Assembly: GCF_000321225.1 (NCBI RefSeq)
Contig: NW_004450380.1
Location: 1,629,479 to 1,693,478, forward strand
Origin: Odobenus rosmarus divergens
Taxonomy: Eukaryota; Chordata; Mammalia; Carnivora; Odobenidae
DNA: 64,000 nucleotides
Direction: 5' to 3'
The notes beneath the pieces were generated by a model, which was not told where the DNA came from, did not search any database, and saw only the letters and a list, made by a program, of their open reading frames with translations. A program made the position numbers and the translations under genes. Below, piece after piece: positions 45,601 through 57,104 of the stretch (positions within the stretch are counted from its first letter, which is position 1; each line of letters opens with the position of its first letter).

Positions 45601-46798
45601 TAAAACCTATGTCAACAAATGTGTTTGCATTTTTTCTTTTCCATAAACTGAATCTTGACCAGAGTCTACCTTCCAGGTTCCCATCTCTGGCATTTCTCTC
45701 GGGTCTTGCAACCTTCCAACAACACTGATTCAAAGGAGTCAGAGTCCAAGTGATTAGCAACGGAAAAACTGGATCTAATTTTCAAAGCCTCTAGGAGGCA
45801 AGGGCGTGCCATGTTCTACGGCGCTGCAGAGACACAGAAGAGGGAGAAAACAGGTTTCCACAAGAAAACCGTACAAATGCTCATATCCTACCCTGGTCAG
45901 TAGTAGCCCTCAAAACGTGACTGTTAGCTCTGATCGCACTGTGGCAACCATGTTATTTGTCAGTCCTTGCTTCCCAGAGGCCACACTAGAAAGGGCCATA
46001 GTGACAATGACATCTGGCTCTTTCTTGGGGCCATTGGCTTTGTACTCAAATTCCTGTCCTTCTGGAAGCATAGAGCGAAGGAAGCATTGATATATGAGAT
46101 GTAACACTGTTTCAACGAATGAATGAATGGAGGGAAGTAAATGGGTGGAAGAACTCCATTTAAAAATAAGAGTGCCTTTAAGGAAGGTGGATCTTGTCCT
46201 GCTCAGCACATATATGGTTTCGGCTCTGCAGAGGGGGACTTAAGATCGGAGCTCTCGGTGCTTTCATCTAAACAAAGTCCAAAGGAAGGCAGTCAAGGGT
46301 GTTTGGGTAGCTTCCCAATCCTGAGGAAGCCAGCCTTCTTCAGGCTTGCTCTTCCATCCTCCTAAATGCATGGCTTCCATTGCATGGTCCCAAGGCTGCT
46401 CCAGGCCCAGCATCTTACCTGCATTCTGGGGTCAGGAGAAGGCCACGCCTCCTTCTTCAAAGCTATGCACCAGAGACGGTACAAAACACTTCCAGTGGCA
46501 TTTCCTAGGCCAGAGTTAGCTGCAGAGCCCCATGCAGATGTGGCAGATGCTGATCTGGCCACCCAGCCTGCTGACACTGGTGCAGCTCTCCCTGGGCCCC
46601 ATAATCCTTGCTCAAGCAGGGGCCGTTGAAGGCCATGGTCCCTAGGCAGGTACCTCACATTGGCAGCTGCCAGCCAGCTCAATGCTTACCTACCCAGCCA
46701 ACCAGGATGTCACCAGCCAATCAGCCACCTCAGACACTGATTTTCTAAGATGAGACAGAAGCAGTTCTTGGGTTTTGGGCTTTAAAAGACCTGTTGCA
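45601..46798. other. Unassigned stretch
   Basis: No gene or repeat recognised. Confidence 0.4.
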
Positions 46799-47006
46799 TT
46801 AATCCCCCATAGCCTAGACTCTATGCTGGTAGGGATCCTACTTAATCCCCCATAGCCTAGACTCTATGCTNNNNNNNNNNNNNNNNNNNNNNNNNNNNNN
46901 NNNNNNNNNNNNNNNNNNNNTTAATCCCCCATAGCCTAGACTCTATGCTGGTAGGGATCCTACTTAATCCCCCATAGCCTAGACTCTATGCTAGTAGGGA
47001 CCCTTG
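46799..47006. repeat. 43-bp minisatellite (VNTR) interrupted by a gap
   Basis: The unit starts TTAATCCCCCATAGCCTAGA and ends GGTAGGGATCCTAC. Copies begin at 46799, 46842 (cut by the gap), 46921 and 46964; the last is diverged at its end. The visible full copies are near identical. The true copy number is hidden by the 50-N gap. Confidence 0.95.
46871..46920. other. Assembly gap, 50 N
   Basis: Exactly 50 N inside the VNTR. The spacing across it (79 bases from unit start to unit start) is not a multiple of 43, so the size is a placeholder. Confidence 0.97.
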
Positions 47007-47604
47007 CTCCAGGGGACAACTTTTCTGCTCAGTGCTCATCAGTAGTCTGTTCGTCCTTATACATATTTTCTTGAACAGCTGAAGGGGAGGCTGAAAAATA
47101 TGGTCTTTGGTGGAGTCAATCCTGACTTCAGCTAAAAATTGAGGATTCTCTTACTGAAGAGGAGGGACAGCCTGGATACTGGGGGACAAATCATAGCCTT
47201 TATCATTCCCCAAAACTGAAGAAGCTGGAGTTTAAAGTAAACAATGACATAAATACATAAGCAAGCCCCCTACGTCCCTCCAGCCCCAAATTTGCTAACA
47301 TCTTGAGAGGGTTTCGCACTTCTTTGCATTGTGATATTGTGGGCTTGGGGCAATCTTATCTAGATCCTAAGTGTCCAGATGACCAAGTGACATCTGTGTC
47401 TAACTGAAGGATGCCGTGGGCATATACACCTGTCACAGGAGCCCAAGACAACAAGGAAGCATTTGCTTCTTTAACTCCTCCTCGTGCAGTCTAGTAAAAA
47501 GAGCACTAGTCTTGGGGTCACGGGTTCCAAGCTGAATTAGGAACCAGAGCTCAGCCATCTAGTGAGTGAGTGATTTTGTGTAGGTGCCGGGACAGAAATA
47601 ATAG
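47007..47604. other. Unassigned stretch
   Basis: No gene or repeat recognised. Confidence 0.4.
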
Positions 47605-47685
47605 TTATAGCAACTAATGCCTGATGAGATGTTACCACATGCCAGGCACCATGCTACATGTTTTATATGGATTGGAGTGGCTACC
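47605..47685 (-). mobile_element. Possible MIR relic
   Basis: GCAACTAATGCCTGATGAG and ACATGCCAGGCACCATGCTA resemble the reversed MIR end. Confidence 0.4.
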
Positions 47686-48234
47686 TGATCCTATTTCCCC
47701 AGTGGCTATGTCTTGCTATGTGATCCCAACCCCTGATGGACAGGCTGGGTCATTGTCATATCAGTTTCAATGCCCCAGGGCACCAGGAAGCCCTGTGTCT
47801 GGGGTCCCAAAACCTGCCCCCGTGCCTGTCTCCTGAGGTTTGGCAATTCTCATCATTCCTCCACTCTAACAGCCTTCCAAGAAATTAATTTTTTCATCAA
47901 GTTAATAGTAATCATTTGTAAAACTTAAAAGCAAAAGAATTTTTTCCAACTTGGTCAGGTTTGTTTTTTTTTAATCACTTTATAACATATGATTGACATA
48001 CACCTTGGTTAGGTCTTTCAAAGCATATGGTATGCCACAATCTCTCCTATGTGGTACTCTTGCCAAAAATGTCTACTTAGCATCAAATCATGAGGAAATG
48101 AGGGAAAAAATGAGATTAATACGTAGACTGTGAGACATGTTATATGTCAGCTAGTGTGGATTCATAAAGCAAGTCATTATCGTGGAATGCCAACCAGTCA
48201 CTGTTAGGGATTAGAAGGGGCCAATGTAATTACC
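47686..48234. other. Unassigned stretch
   Basis: No gene recognised. Text near 47965-48005 (AATCACTTTATAACATATGA) faintly resembles a reversed L1M 3'UTR. Confidence 0.35.
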
Positions 48235-48620
48235 AGACTTAATGTGTGAGCTTTGGTTGGCTCTTGGATCATTAAAAAAAAAAAAAAGAAAGAAAAAAAA
48301 GATCAGCTTCGAAGAATATTTTGGGGTCAATTTGGACTGTGTATGAATGGTATTATAGCATTAGTTAACATTAGTGTTACTTCTCTTCGGTGGGACAATA
48401 TACTGGAGTTAATGACAAATATTCTGATTCTTTGGAGATGTGCTAAAATGTTTAGGGTTAGGTGCAATGATGTCTACTTTCCGATGATTCAGATAAAAAT
48501 ATATAGATAACATGGCAGTATATGGAAACCCGCAAAATGAGGTGAAAGGTACATGAATGTCCGTTGCATTATTCCTTCAACTTTTCTGTAAGTTTGAAAA
48601 TTTTCTAAATAAAATGGGGA
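48235..48620 (+). mobile_element. Ancient LINE-type 3'UTR fragment
   Basis: TTGGCTCTTGGATCATTAAA, GGTCAATTTGGACTGTG, CAACTTTTCTGTAAGTTTG and a TTTTCTAAATAAAATGGGG end match the same ancient 3'UTR family as 9960-12415. An A-run occupies 48274-48300. Confidence 0.5.
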
Positions 48621-48739
48621 AAGTGTCCAATGTGCAAGTGTCTTACAGGACAGATTTATGTCAATGAGGCAGAGTGACACACCTACTCTACCTAGTTCTT
48701 GAGGCCAGTACTGACCTATATAATTATAATTAACCTTTG

Positions 48740-48870
48740 CTAACTATCAAAGGGCTGCCACAGGCATTATCTCTTATAATCCTAATGGGAATGAGCCTCA
48801 CGTGGTAGGTTTTATTGTCCTAGTTTATAGCCAGGGTGCAGAGTGGACTGGCAGAGCCCCAGTCCTGGCC
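48740..48870 (-). mobile_element. Possible MIR relic
   Basis: CAGGCATTATCTCTTATAAT, GGTAGGTTTTATTGTCC and GCAGAGTGGACTGGCAGAGC follow the reversed MIR order loosely. Confidence 0.45.
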
Positions 48871-48974
48871 TGCATCTGACCGCGAGCCGCCTTGGTTTTC
48901 CTCACTCCCTGAGGGCCAGTGAAGGAAGGAGCACCTGGTAGGTCCTACTGAAACATTATGGAGCATTTGGCTGA

Positions 48975-49303
48975 CAAAGAGAAATTTTTATTTTAATTTT
49001 GTTATTTTTAAAAATTGAAGTATAGATGCTATACAATTTTACATCAGTTTCCAGTGTACAACATAGTGATTGGAAGATTCCATACATGACCCTATACTCA
49101 CCACAATAAGTGTAGTCACCATCTGTCACTATACAATGTTACTATGATATTACTGACTATATTCTCTATGTTGTACTTTTCATCTCTGTGACTCATTCAT
49201 TTTATAACTGGAAGTTTATACCTCTTAATCCTTGTCTACCTTTGAAAATTGTTAGAGGTGTATTGTCTTAGAGTCTGAAATTTTTGGATCAAAATTTTTT
49301 TTT
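48975..49303 (-). mobile_element. Old L1M 3'UTR, minus, first unit
   Basis: AATTGAAGTATAGATGCTAT, GTGTACAACATAGTGATTGG, CACCATCTGTCACTATAC and ATAACTGGAAGTTTATACC are reversed L1M 3'UTR text. The same text returns after the SINE at 49480, so two 3'UTR copies lie in tandem. Confidence 0.75.
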
Positions 49304-49316
49304 AATTTGCATATAT

Positions 49317-49479
49317 TCGTGGCACCTGGGTGGCTCAGTCAGTTAAACGCCTGCCTTCAGCTCAGGTCATGATCTCAGGGTCCTGGGATTTCCCTGCTCA
49401 GCGGGGAGTCTGTTTCCTCCCTCTCCCTGCTCTTGCACTCTTGTTCTCTCTCTCTCAAATAAATAAAATCTTTTTTAAA
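49317..49479 (+). mobile_element. CAN SINE, plus, with internal deletion
   Basis: TGGCACCTGGGTGGCTCAG head and AAATAAATAAAATC tail. The segment between GGGAT and TCCCTGCTC is missing, removing the B-box region. TSD AATTTGCATATA (49304-49315) versus AAATTGCATATA (49480-49491). Confidence 0.93.
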
Positions 49480-49491
49480 AAATTGCATATA

Positions 49492-50515
49492 GTTTCATGT
49501 GTCTGACATGGTGATTTGACAAGCGTCTACCTTACACCACAAATGTAGCTGCCATCTGTCACCATACAACGCTATTACAATACAACTGAGGACATTCCCT
49601 GTGCTGTGCCCTTCATTCCCATGACTTGTTCCGTCCCTAACTGGAAGCCTGTATCTCCCTCTCCCCTTCATCCATTTTGCCCGTCCCCTACCCCTTCCCT
49701 TCTGGCAACCATCAGTTTGTGCTCTGTAGTTATAGGTCTGATTCTGCTATTTGTTTGTTTTGTTTTTTAGATTCCACATACAAATGAAATCACACGGTAT
49801 TTCTCTTTCTCTGTCTGACTTATTTCACTTGATATCAAACTCTCCAGGTCCATCCATGTTGTTACAAATGGCCAGGTCTCATTCTTTTTTTATGACTGAG
49901 TAATATCCATTGTAGATATAGACCATTTCTTCTTTATTCCTTCATGTGTCGATGGACACTTGGGCTACTTCCCTATCTTGGCTATTGTAAATAATGCTGC
50001 CATAAACATTGGGGTACATATGTCTTTTCAAATTACTGTCTTCATTTTCTCCGGGTAAATATCCACTAGCAGAATTACTGGATTGTATGGTGTTTCTGTT
50101 TTTAATCTTTTAAAAGATTTTATTTATTTATTTATTTATTTGAGAGAGGGAACGGAGTGGAGGGAAGGACAAGCAGACTCTGGGCTGAGCGCAGAGTCTG
50201 ACATGGGGCTCAATTCCATGACCCTGAGATCATGACCTGAGCTGAAATCAAGAGTCGGAGGCTTAACTGACTAAGCCACCCAGGCGCCCATCTATTTTTA
50301 ATTTTTTGAGGAACCTCCATACTATTTTCCACAGTGGCTGCACCATTTTGCATTCCCACCCACAGTGTAAGTGGGTTCCCCTTTCTCCGCATCCTCACCC
50401 AACACTTACTTCTTGTGTTTTTGATTCTAGATATTCTCACAGGTATAAGGTGATGTCTCATTGTGCTTTTGATTGGCATTTCCCTGATAATTAGTGTGGA
50501 AATTTTGAATTTTTA
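49492..50515 (-). mobile_element. Old L1M 3' end, minus (3'UTR plus ORF2 C-terminus)
   Basis: CTGGCAACCATCAGTTTGTG, TTCCACATACAAATGAAATC, GTCGATGGACACTTGGGC, AACATTGGGGTACATATG and TTCCACAGTGGCTGCACC form the reversed 3'UTR and ORF2 C-terminal text. SINE nested at 50107-50290. Confidence 0.85.
50107..50290 (-). mobile_element. CAN SINE, minus, nested in old L1
   Basis: (TTTA)n tail, GACCCTGAGATCATGACCTG, TAAGCCACCCAGGCGCCC head. TSD TCTGTTTTTAAT (50095-50106) versus TCTATTTTTAAT (50291-50302). Confidence 0.95.
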
Positions 50516-50829
50516 AATAAGATTTCAGGACACCAGAAACTTGAGAATAACTTCTGAATCACTGCAAAGAAACATTTTCCTTGTCCTCTATCTTCTTTTA
50601 AGCCTTCTTCTACTAGAATAGTCTCTAATTGCCAAGCCTCATCCCTTCCCCAGCATTTGACTGGAGGCAGAAGGAGCATGCAGGGGTTGTGGTTCTTTTA
50701 AAGGGAGAAGAATTTTGGCTTTGGGTGCATCCCTTAGACAGAGCTTCCTGGGCAACACGCTCTGAGGAAGAAATTTGCGTGGGGAGGCCTATTGCATTGT
50801 GTTCATGGAGCAGCACTTACAGAATCTGA
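50516..50829. other. Unassigned stretch
   Basis: No gene or repeat recognised. Confidence 0.4.
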
Positions 50830-51010
50830 CTAGTGGATAAGCTGAACGCTGAACAGTGAGCCCCTTGCCACAGAGGCCCCAGCCAATGCCATGGAGAGCT
50901 GCAAGGCTAGGATGGAACTTCAGAGATGTCCCAAACTGGGGCCAGGTGGCTAAACTTCCGTACCCCCATATTAACCACTTGTTGGATGTGGGCTGCCCCA
51001 GGACGAGTGT
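50830..51010 (+). repeat. Unnamed ancient repeat, copy 2
   Basis: CTTCAGAGATGTCCCAAACT (50918) and GGATGTGGGCTGCCCC align with the copy at 52150-52480. Family unidentified. Confidence 0.4.
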
Positions 51011-52149
51011 GTAGTCTTGACAGAGGTTACTCTTTTTAGTTGAAGGACATTCTTGGGGGAGGAACTGAACTATTGTCTGTCAGAAGGCGATAGTTTCAGC
51101 TGGGACACTAGAACCTCAGCCCTAAGTGGGCATTCAGGAGATGCAATCTGCCTCGACTGAGCTAAGATCTAGCCAGACTGGTTTTATTGTCATGTCTACT
51201 CTTCTTAATCTAGAAGAGTTTCTCAGCCTTCCTTTATCTTTCTTGACTTCATCATTTTTAAAGAGTTCAGGCCAGTTGTTTTGTAGAATACGTAAGCTTG
51301 TCTATCTTGCCTTATGATTAGTGTTCAGGTTATATGCTTTTAACTCAGTGTCTTTCCTCTCAATTGATTCTGTGCTTCCCCACAGGTGATGTTGTTACTT
51401 GGTCTCATTAGTCTCGTGGCCAGAAGGGGAGAAGAGTGTAGGCTCTGAGGGCAGGGATGACCTCTGCATTTTCTCCTCGTGATCAAGCAAAGGAGGAACA
51501 GCAACCCTCAACAGAGAGGAGTGGGCCACCTCCACAGGCCCTGAGAATTCAGACAAGTCTTGAGTTTTCAAGGTCCTGAAGTGTAATGACCCCTTTTTCC
51601 TTATCCCAAATCTTAGGTTGCCACTCCTTTCCAATCATGGCCTTGACATTGGCACAGCAAAGTTTTGGGATTGCTCTCTGGGGCTCTGCTACCCTTATAT
51701 TTCAGAAGTGAGCCTGAGTCTCACCTGTTTCTGCCCTCCTGCTACAGCAAATCAGTTTCTCCATATGCTGCAAAGGGGGTCCTCTGCTTTCACATTTTGC
51801 CTAATTCATGATTAATCACCCTGAGATGTTCACTGTCTTACTGCAAAATGTAGAGGTACTCATCAAGAGCCACCCAATTTCGTTGCCTTATGATCACTTC
51901 TTCCTCTGACCTTTCAAATGCTTGAGAGACTGCACCTGCCAGAGCATTCTATCCTACTCATACCCTGTCCTTTGGTACAGTAAGGGAAGTCTTAATAATT
52001 GCTCCACTACAGAAAGCCAGGGGCTATCCTTACTCCACTTTCCACCGTGAGGAGGTCTTCACCTGTAGTCTGCCAGTGGGTGATGGAATTGCAACATTCA
52101 GTTCAGGGTCAGCTTTCTTCAGCCAACTCTTTCAAATCAGGTTCACTGG
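51011..52149. other. Unassigned stretch
   Basis: No gene or named repeat recognised. Confidence 0.4.
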
Positions 52150-52480
52150 GAAAAAAGACTCTGAGACAGAGAATTTCATGGAGGTGATTTATTGGAATAG
52201 TCTCAGGAACTATCCCTGTAACGGAGCAAAGGGACTGGGATTAAGTAGAGGGAGAAACTGAATGCAGACATAACAGTGCGACCTCAGCCAGCTGATTCCA
52301 CAGGGACCAAGTGAGCTAGGACAGCCCTTCAGAGTTGTCCAAACTGAGGCCAGGGGACTGGGCCTTTGTGTCCTCCTGTTGACCAGTCCTTGGAGGCAGG
52401 CTGCCTGGAAGTGGGAGCATAAAGCATGGAAGACAGTTTCCTTTGGCCAAGTGCAATTCTTGGAGAGGGATTGAGCTTGA
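52150..52480 (+). repeat. Unnamed ancient repeat, copy 3
   Basis: GGTGATTTATTGGAATAGTC, CCTCAGCCAGCTGATTCC, CCCTTCAGAGTTGTCCAAAC and GGAGGCAGGCTGCCTGG are shared in order with the copies at 16795 and, in part, 50830. Confidence 0.45.
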
Positions 52481-53583
52481 GTTATCAAGAGGCAACATGC
52501 ACTCTAAGCAGATATGGGAATGCTTCAATCTTGAAGGAGAGAATGTGGGTGGGACGCCACATTCTCCACCATAGGGATCATCACCCTTTTTGTGGCTAAG
52601 GCACCTTCAGACCAGAGAGGCAGAGGAAGCCAGCAAAGGGACCACAGGAATGGCGGGGAAACCTGCCAGGTTTCTGTGCTGGCTCTGTGTTCAAAAGTAG
52701 GGAGGAAAGAGAATGTTTCAGGAAAGTAGGTGAGGAATACTCAGCACAGTTGCTCAGTCCTAGAATATAGTGCGGGTCACTCGAAGTCAGGATTTCTCTT
52801 GTATCAACCCTCACGTGAGTCTAAGTGTACCATGGCACTGAAATCAAATATTAACATATTAACAGTAGTGTCCCCAGGTTGAAGGATTTCAGATTATTCT
52901 AATGTTCCTAGCCATATTTTTCTATGCCATCTGAATTATGAGAAATGTATTATTTTAAGAGAATATTTAGATATTCTGTGCAATTGAGGAAAGAGTCAGA
53001 GCTCTCTGATGTCACCAGGGGAGAAACTTGAGATTATGTGGAGAGAGGATGACCCCCAAACAATGAGCTAACAATGATCCTGGGAAAGTTACTTAATGAA
53101 TATGCTTCTAAATTTGAAGATAAGATTTGGGTATTATAAGAAATGTGATGATTGCCTCCCTGGATAGTGATCAGGATAACCTTGAAAATTTGGCCTTTTA
53201 AGACAGTCAAATGACAATATGACATGGTGGAATGATAGATTAATAACGTTATAAATAAATTTTACAGGATGATCCCAGTAATTTCTTCCAAACAGAAGCA
53301 GTAGTTTGATATTTACAAAACCCGGTGGGAAGGGAATTGAAGACATTTTTTAAAGCTGAAGAGAATAAAGGACTATATATTAGAGGTCACTGAGCTTGGC
53401 ATGAGGTTGAAGAAATTTATATCAAGGAGCATCTTCATGCACAAGCAGTCCTTATTTTTAGAGGAACTTAAAATGACTTATAATCCATACAACTTCTTAG
53501 ACTGTGTAGATTACTCATCATATATTTTAGTTAAATGTAAATTTACTCAATTTATATTTTTATATTTTATATATATGGCATAA
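52481..53583. other. Unassigned stretch
   Basis: Becomes AT-rich rightward and ends in ATTTTATATATATGGCAT. No gene recognised. Confidence 0.4.
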
Positions 53584-53887
53584 AGCTACCTAACTCTTTA
53601 CTATTTCCTTCCTTCTGCTGGTTTTGGATTTTGTTTGCTCTTTTTCTAGCTCCTTTAGGTATAAGATTAGATTGTATATTTGAGATTTTTCTTGCTTCTG
53701 GAGGTAGGCCTGTATTGCTATAAACTTCGCTCTTAGAACAGATTTTGCTACATCCCAAAGATCTTGGCACATTGGGTTTTCATTTTTATTTGTCTCTATG
53801 AATTTTTTTATTTCTTCTTGGATTTCTTGGTTTGCCCCATTCATTGTTTAGTAACATATTATTTAACCTCCTTGTATTTGTGCTCTT

Positions 53888-54535
53888 TCAAGATTTCTTC
53901 TTGTGGTCAATTTCTAGTTTCATAGTATTGTGGTCAGAAAAGATGCATGATATGACTGTGATCTTTTTGAATTTGTTGAGACTTGTTTTGTGGCCTAATA
54001 TGTGATCTGTTCTGGAAAATATCCCATTTGCACTTGAAAAGAATGTGTATTCTGCTACTTTAGGATGGAATATTCTGAATATATGTGTTAAGTCCATCTG
54101 GTCAAGTGTGTCGTTCAAAGCTGCTGTATCCTTGTTGATTTTCTGTTCTGATGATCTGTCCGTTGATGCACGTGTGGGGTTAAAGTCACCTACTATTATT
54201 GTATTACTAACAATTAGTTTCTTTATATTTGTTATTAACTGTTTTATGTATTTGGGTGCTGCTGTGTTGGGTGCATAAATATTTACAATTTTTATGTCTT
54301 CTTGTAGGATTTTCTCCTTAATGATTATATAGTGTCCTTCCTTGTCTCTTGTTATAGTCTTTGTTTTAAGGTCTACTTTATCCAATATAAGTATTGCTAC
54401 CCTGGCTTTCTTTTCACTTCCATTTACCTGATAAATGCATTTCCATCCCCTTACTTTCAATCTGCAGGTGTCTTTAGGTCTGAAATGAGTCTCTTGTAGG
54501 CAGCATATGGATGGACCTTGTTTTTTTTTATCCAT
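53888..54535 (-). pseudogene. L1 ORF2 endonuclease remnant
   Basis: A 215-residue open stretch of the L1 apurinic-type endonuclease, which nicks target DNA at TTTT/AA-like sites. It shows CCLQETHF (the metal-binding glutamate), IIVGDFNPT (catalytic aspartate and asparagine) and, near its end, FSDHN (catalytic histidine region). The N-terminal strand (ITLNVNRLN) lies upstream in another frame (54457-54801), so at least one frameshift separates them. The frame also ends before RT. This is the best-preserved L1 protein domain in the window, but it cannot be expressed as a complete ORF2p. Confidence 0.88.
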
Positions 54536-55258
54536 TCTGCCACCCTATGTCTTTTGGTTGGAGTGTTTAGTCTGTTTACATTCAAAGTAATTATTGATAG
54601 GTATGTACCTATTGCAATTTTCTTACTTGTTTTGTGGTTGTTTCTATAGATTTTCTCTGATCCTTTCTTGTCTTTCTTTTTTATGGCTTGCTGGCTTTCT
54701 TTAGTGATATACTTGGATTTCTTTCTCTTCATACTTTGCATATTTATTACTGCTTTTTGATTTGTGGTTACTATGAAATTTGTATATAACATCTTCCACA
54801 TGTATCAGTCTATATTAAGTTGATGATCACTTAAGTTTGAACCCATTCTTTACTCCCTTCCCCTGCCCCACATTTTATGTATATAGTGTCATACTTTACA
54901 TCCTTTTATTTTGTGAATCCCTTGACTGATTTTTATAGATATATTTATTTTTACTGCTTTGGGGCTTTCTACTTTTCTTACTCTTACTTATGGTCTTTCC
55001 TTTCCACTCAGAGAATCCCTAATTTAACATTTCTTGTAGGGCTGGTTGGTTTAGTCATCATGAATTCCTCTAACTTTTGTTTGTCTGGGAAACTCATCAT
55101 CACTCCTTCTATTCTGAACAATAACCGTGCTGGATAGAATATTCTTGGCTGCAAGTTTTTCTTCTTAACACATTTAATATATCATGCTACTCTTTTTGGC
55201 CTGCAAAGTTGAAAAATCCACTGATAGCCTTATGGGTTTTCCCCTGTATGTAACTGTT

Positions 55259-55680
55259 TTATCTAGCTGCTTTTAAAATTCTTTCTTTATCACTACTTTT
55301 TGCTATTTTAATTACTGTGTGTCTTGGTGTGGACCTACTTTTGTTGATTTTGTTGGGGGATCTCTGTGCCTCCTGGATCTGAATTTCTGTTTCTTTCCCC
55401 AGATTAGGGAAATTTTCAGCTATTATTTCTTCAAATAAATTCTCTGCCCCCTTTCTCTCTTCTTCTTCTGAAATCCTTATCAGCAAATGTTATTACCATG
55501 GATAGATTTCCTGAGTTCCCTAAGTCTATTCTCATTTTGCATAATTACTTTTTCTCTCACCTGCTCAGCTTGATTATTTTCCATTACTCTGTCCTCCAGG
55601 CTGCTGATTTGTTCTTCTGTTTTTAGTCTGCCATTTTTTCCATCTAGTGTACTTTTAATTTCAATTATCTTGTTCTTCAT
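55259..55680 (-). pseudogene. L1 ORF1p remnant
   Basis: ORF1p is the L1 RNA-binding chaperone. Two overlapping frames hold its parts: 55480-55680 has the coiled-coil signature QISSLEDRVMENNQAEQ, and 55259-55486 has RISEEEERKGAENLFEEI, NFPNL and TPRHTVIKIAKSSDKERIL, the RRM-to-C-terminal region. The frame change near 55483 and the missing N-terminus make it a pseudogene. Confidence 0.88.
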
Positions 55681-56855
55681 CTCTGGTTGTTATTGTTGTT
55701 GTTGTTTAATCTCTTTGTTAAGGGTCTCATTGATGTTCTCCAGTCTTTTCTCAAATCCAATATCTTGATAACCATTACTTTAAATTCTCTACCAGGCATG
55801 TTACTTATCTGTTTTGCTCAGGTCTCTTGCTATGATTTTGTCCTGTTCTTTCATTCAGGACATATTTCTCTGTCTCTTCATTTTGTCTAACTCTCTGTGT
55901 CTGTTTCTATGTGTGAGGAAAGTCAGCTCTTGAAAGTAGTGGGTGAAGTGAGCAACTTTCAAGGTGGAGCTGGTCCTTTGCCAGAGGGAACATATCTCCT
56001 GAGCCAAGGCAGGGGCAGCTGGTGCATCTGCAAAGTGTGCACAGGTGGGGAACGCAGTTTTAACAAGGTGCGTGCCTATCTGTGGGAAGTGACAGGTCAC
56101 TGCCGCAGGGATCAAGGCCCTGCAAAGTGTGTGGTCGGGAGAAGCAGTGTCGAAAAGTTTTGCACGGGTCTTCTGGGGGAGGGGAGCTGCAGTGCAAGGA
56201 CTGAGACAAGCCTGGCTGGAGGGAGTGGGGCACAGTGTAAGCAAATTAGGTAGTGAGTGCTGGCTCCCCACTGGTTCCTGCAGGCGGAATTGCTCTGTGA
56301 TTAATAAATAACTCTTTCTCCCATATGCCCCAGGCATTTTTCAAACTGCTGCTTCTAAGCTGTATCTCAAGGGGGCTGTTTGTCATGCTGTCTCTTTAAG
56401 GGTAGGGACAGTTTCCTATCACCCTCCAGGCTCTCCCAGACCAGAACCTGCTGGTTTTTAAGGTTCCAGGCTTTAAGTCCCTCTGGTTGCAAGAACTCTA
56501 GAAATTTGGCTCTTCTAGTTTTCAAAGCCAAATGCTATGGGGATTTGTCTTCACCATGTGGGCTCCAGGGTGTGATGGTCTGTTTCTCTTCCCTGTCTGA
56601 GTCTGCAGCTCCCTCCCTCCTGTTGAGGATCATGGTCCATTTAGCTCCCTGCTGGGACTCTGCCCTTCCTACCCTCTTCAGTGTGGCCTCTTCTCCACAT
56701 TTAGTTGTGGAGTTTTTATCCACCAGTCTTCAGGCCATTTTCTGGGTTATTTACACTGATGTGATTCTTATCTAGTTGCAACCATGGGACACCACGAGGT
56801 AAGCTTAGGGTCCTCCTGCTCCACCATCTTCCCCGAACTCAGCTATCTAACTCTT

Positions 56856-57104
56856 AATGTCAATCTGTTTATATGTTCAGAATGAACGTCTAAACTGATG
56901 TTCACTAACTGTGGACACGAATAATTTCTGACATGTGAGATTTATGTTCATTTTTTGACTTTTTCTTTGTACTTTTTTGTATTGTCAGATATATTTCCAT
57001 GAATAACATGAGGACATTTTGTTTGTTTTTTCCTTCATGAAGAACATGGATTATTATTCTTAAAATTAAAAATTAATGTATTTTAATTAAAATGTAATTC
57101 AGCC
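56856..57104. other. Unassigned AT-rich stretch
   Basis: No gene or repeat recognised. Confidence 0.4.

Larger units (their letters stand above)
53599..56840 (-). mobile_element. Older L1 5' part (element C), minus, 3'-truncated but TSD-flanked
   Basis: Read on the minus strand from 56840: GGGGAAGATGGTGGAG start, 5'UTR to about 55860, ORF1 fragments (55480-55680 coiled coil; 55259-55486 C-terminal domain), inter-ORF region, then ORF2 endonuclease (54801-53888) and the segment after it (53844-53590: [18 protein letters not shown]). It stops at 53599 with no RT, 3'UTR or A-tail. The flanking AGCTACCTAACTCTT (53584-53598) and AGCTATCTAACTCTT (56841-56855) form a 15-bp TSD with one change. Same subfamily as elements A and B. 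Confidence 0.88.

Noticed and set aside
46799..47006. CRISPR-like array
   Set aside because: The units are contiguous with no spacers, and the genome is mammalian. It is a minisatellite.
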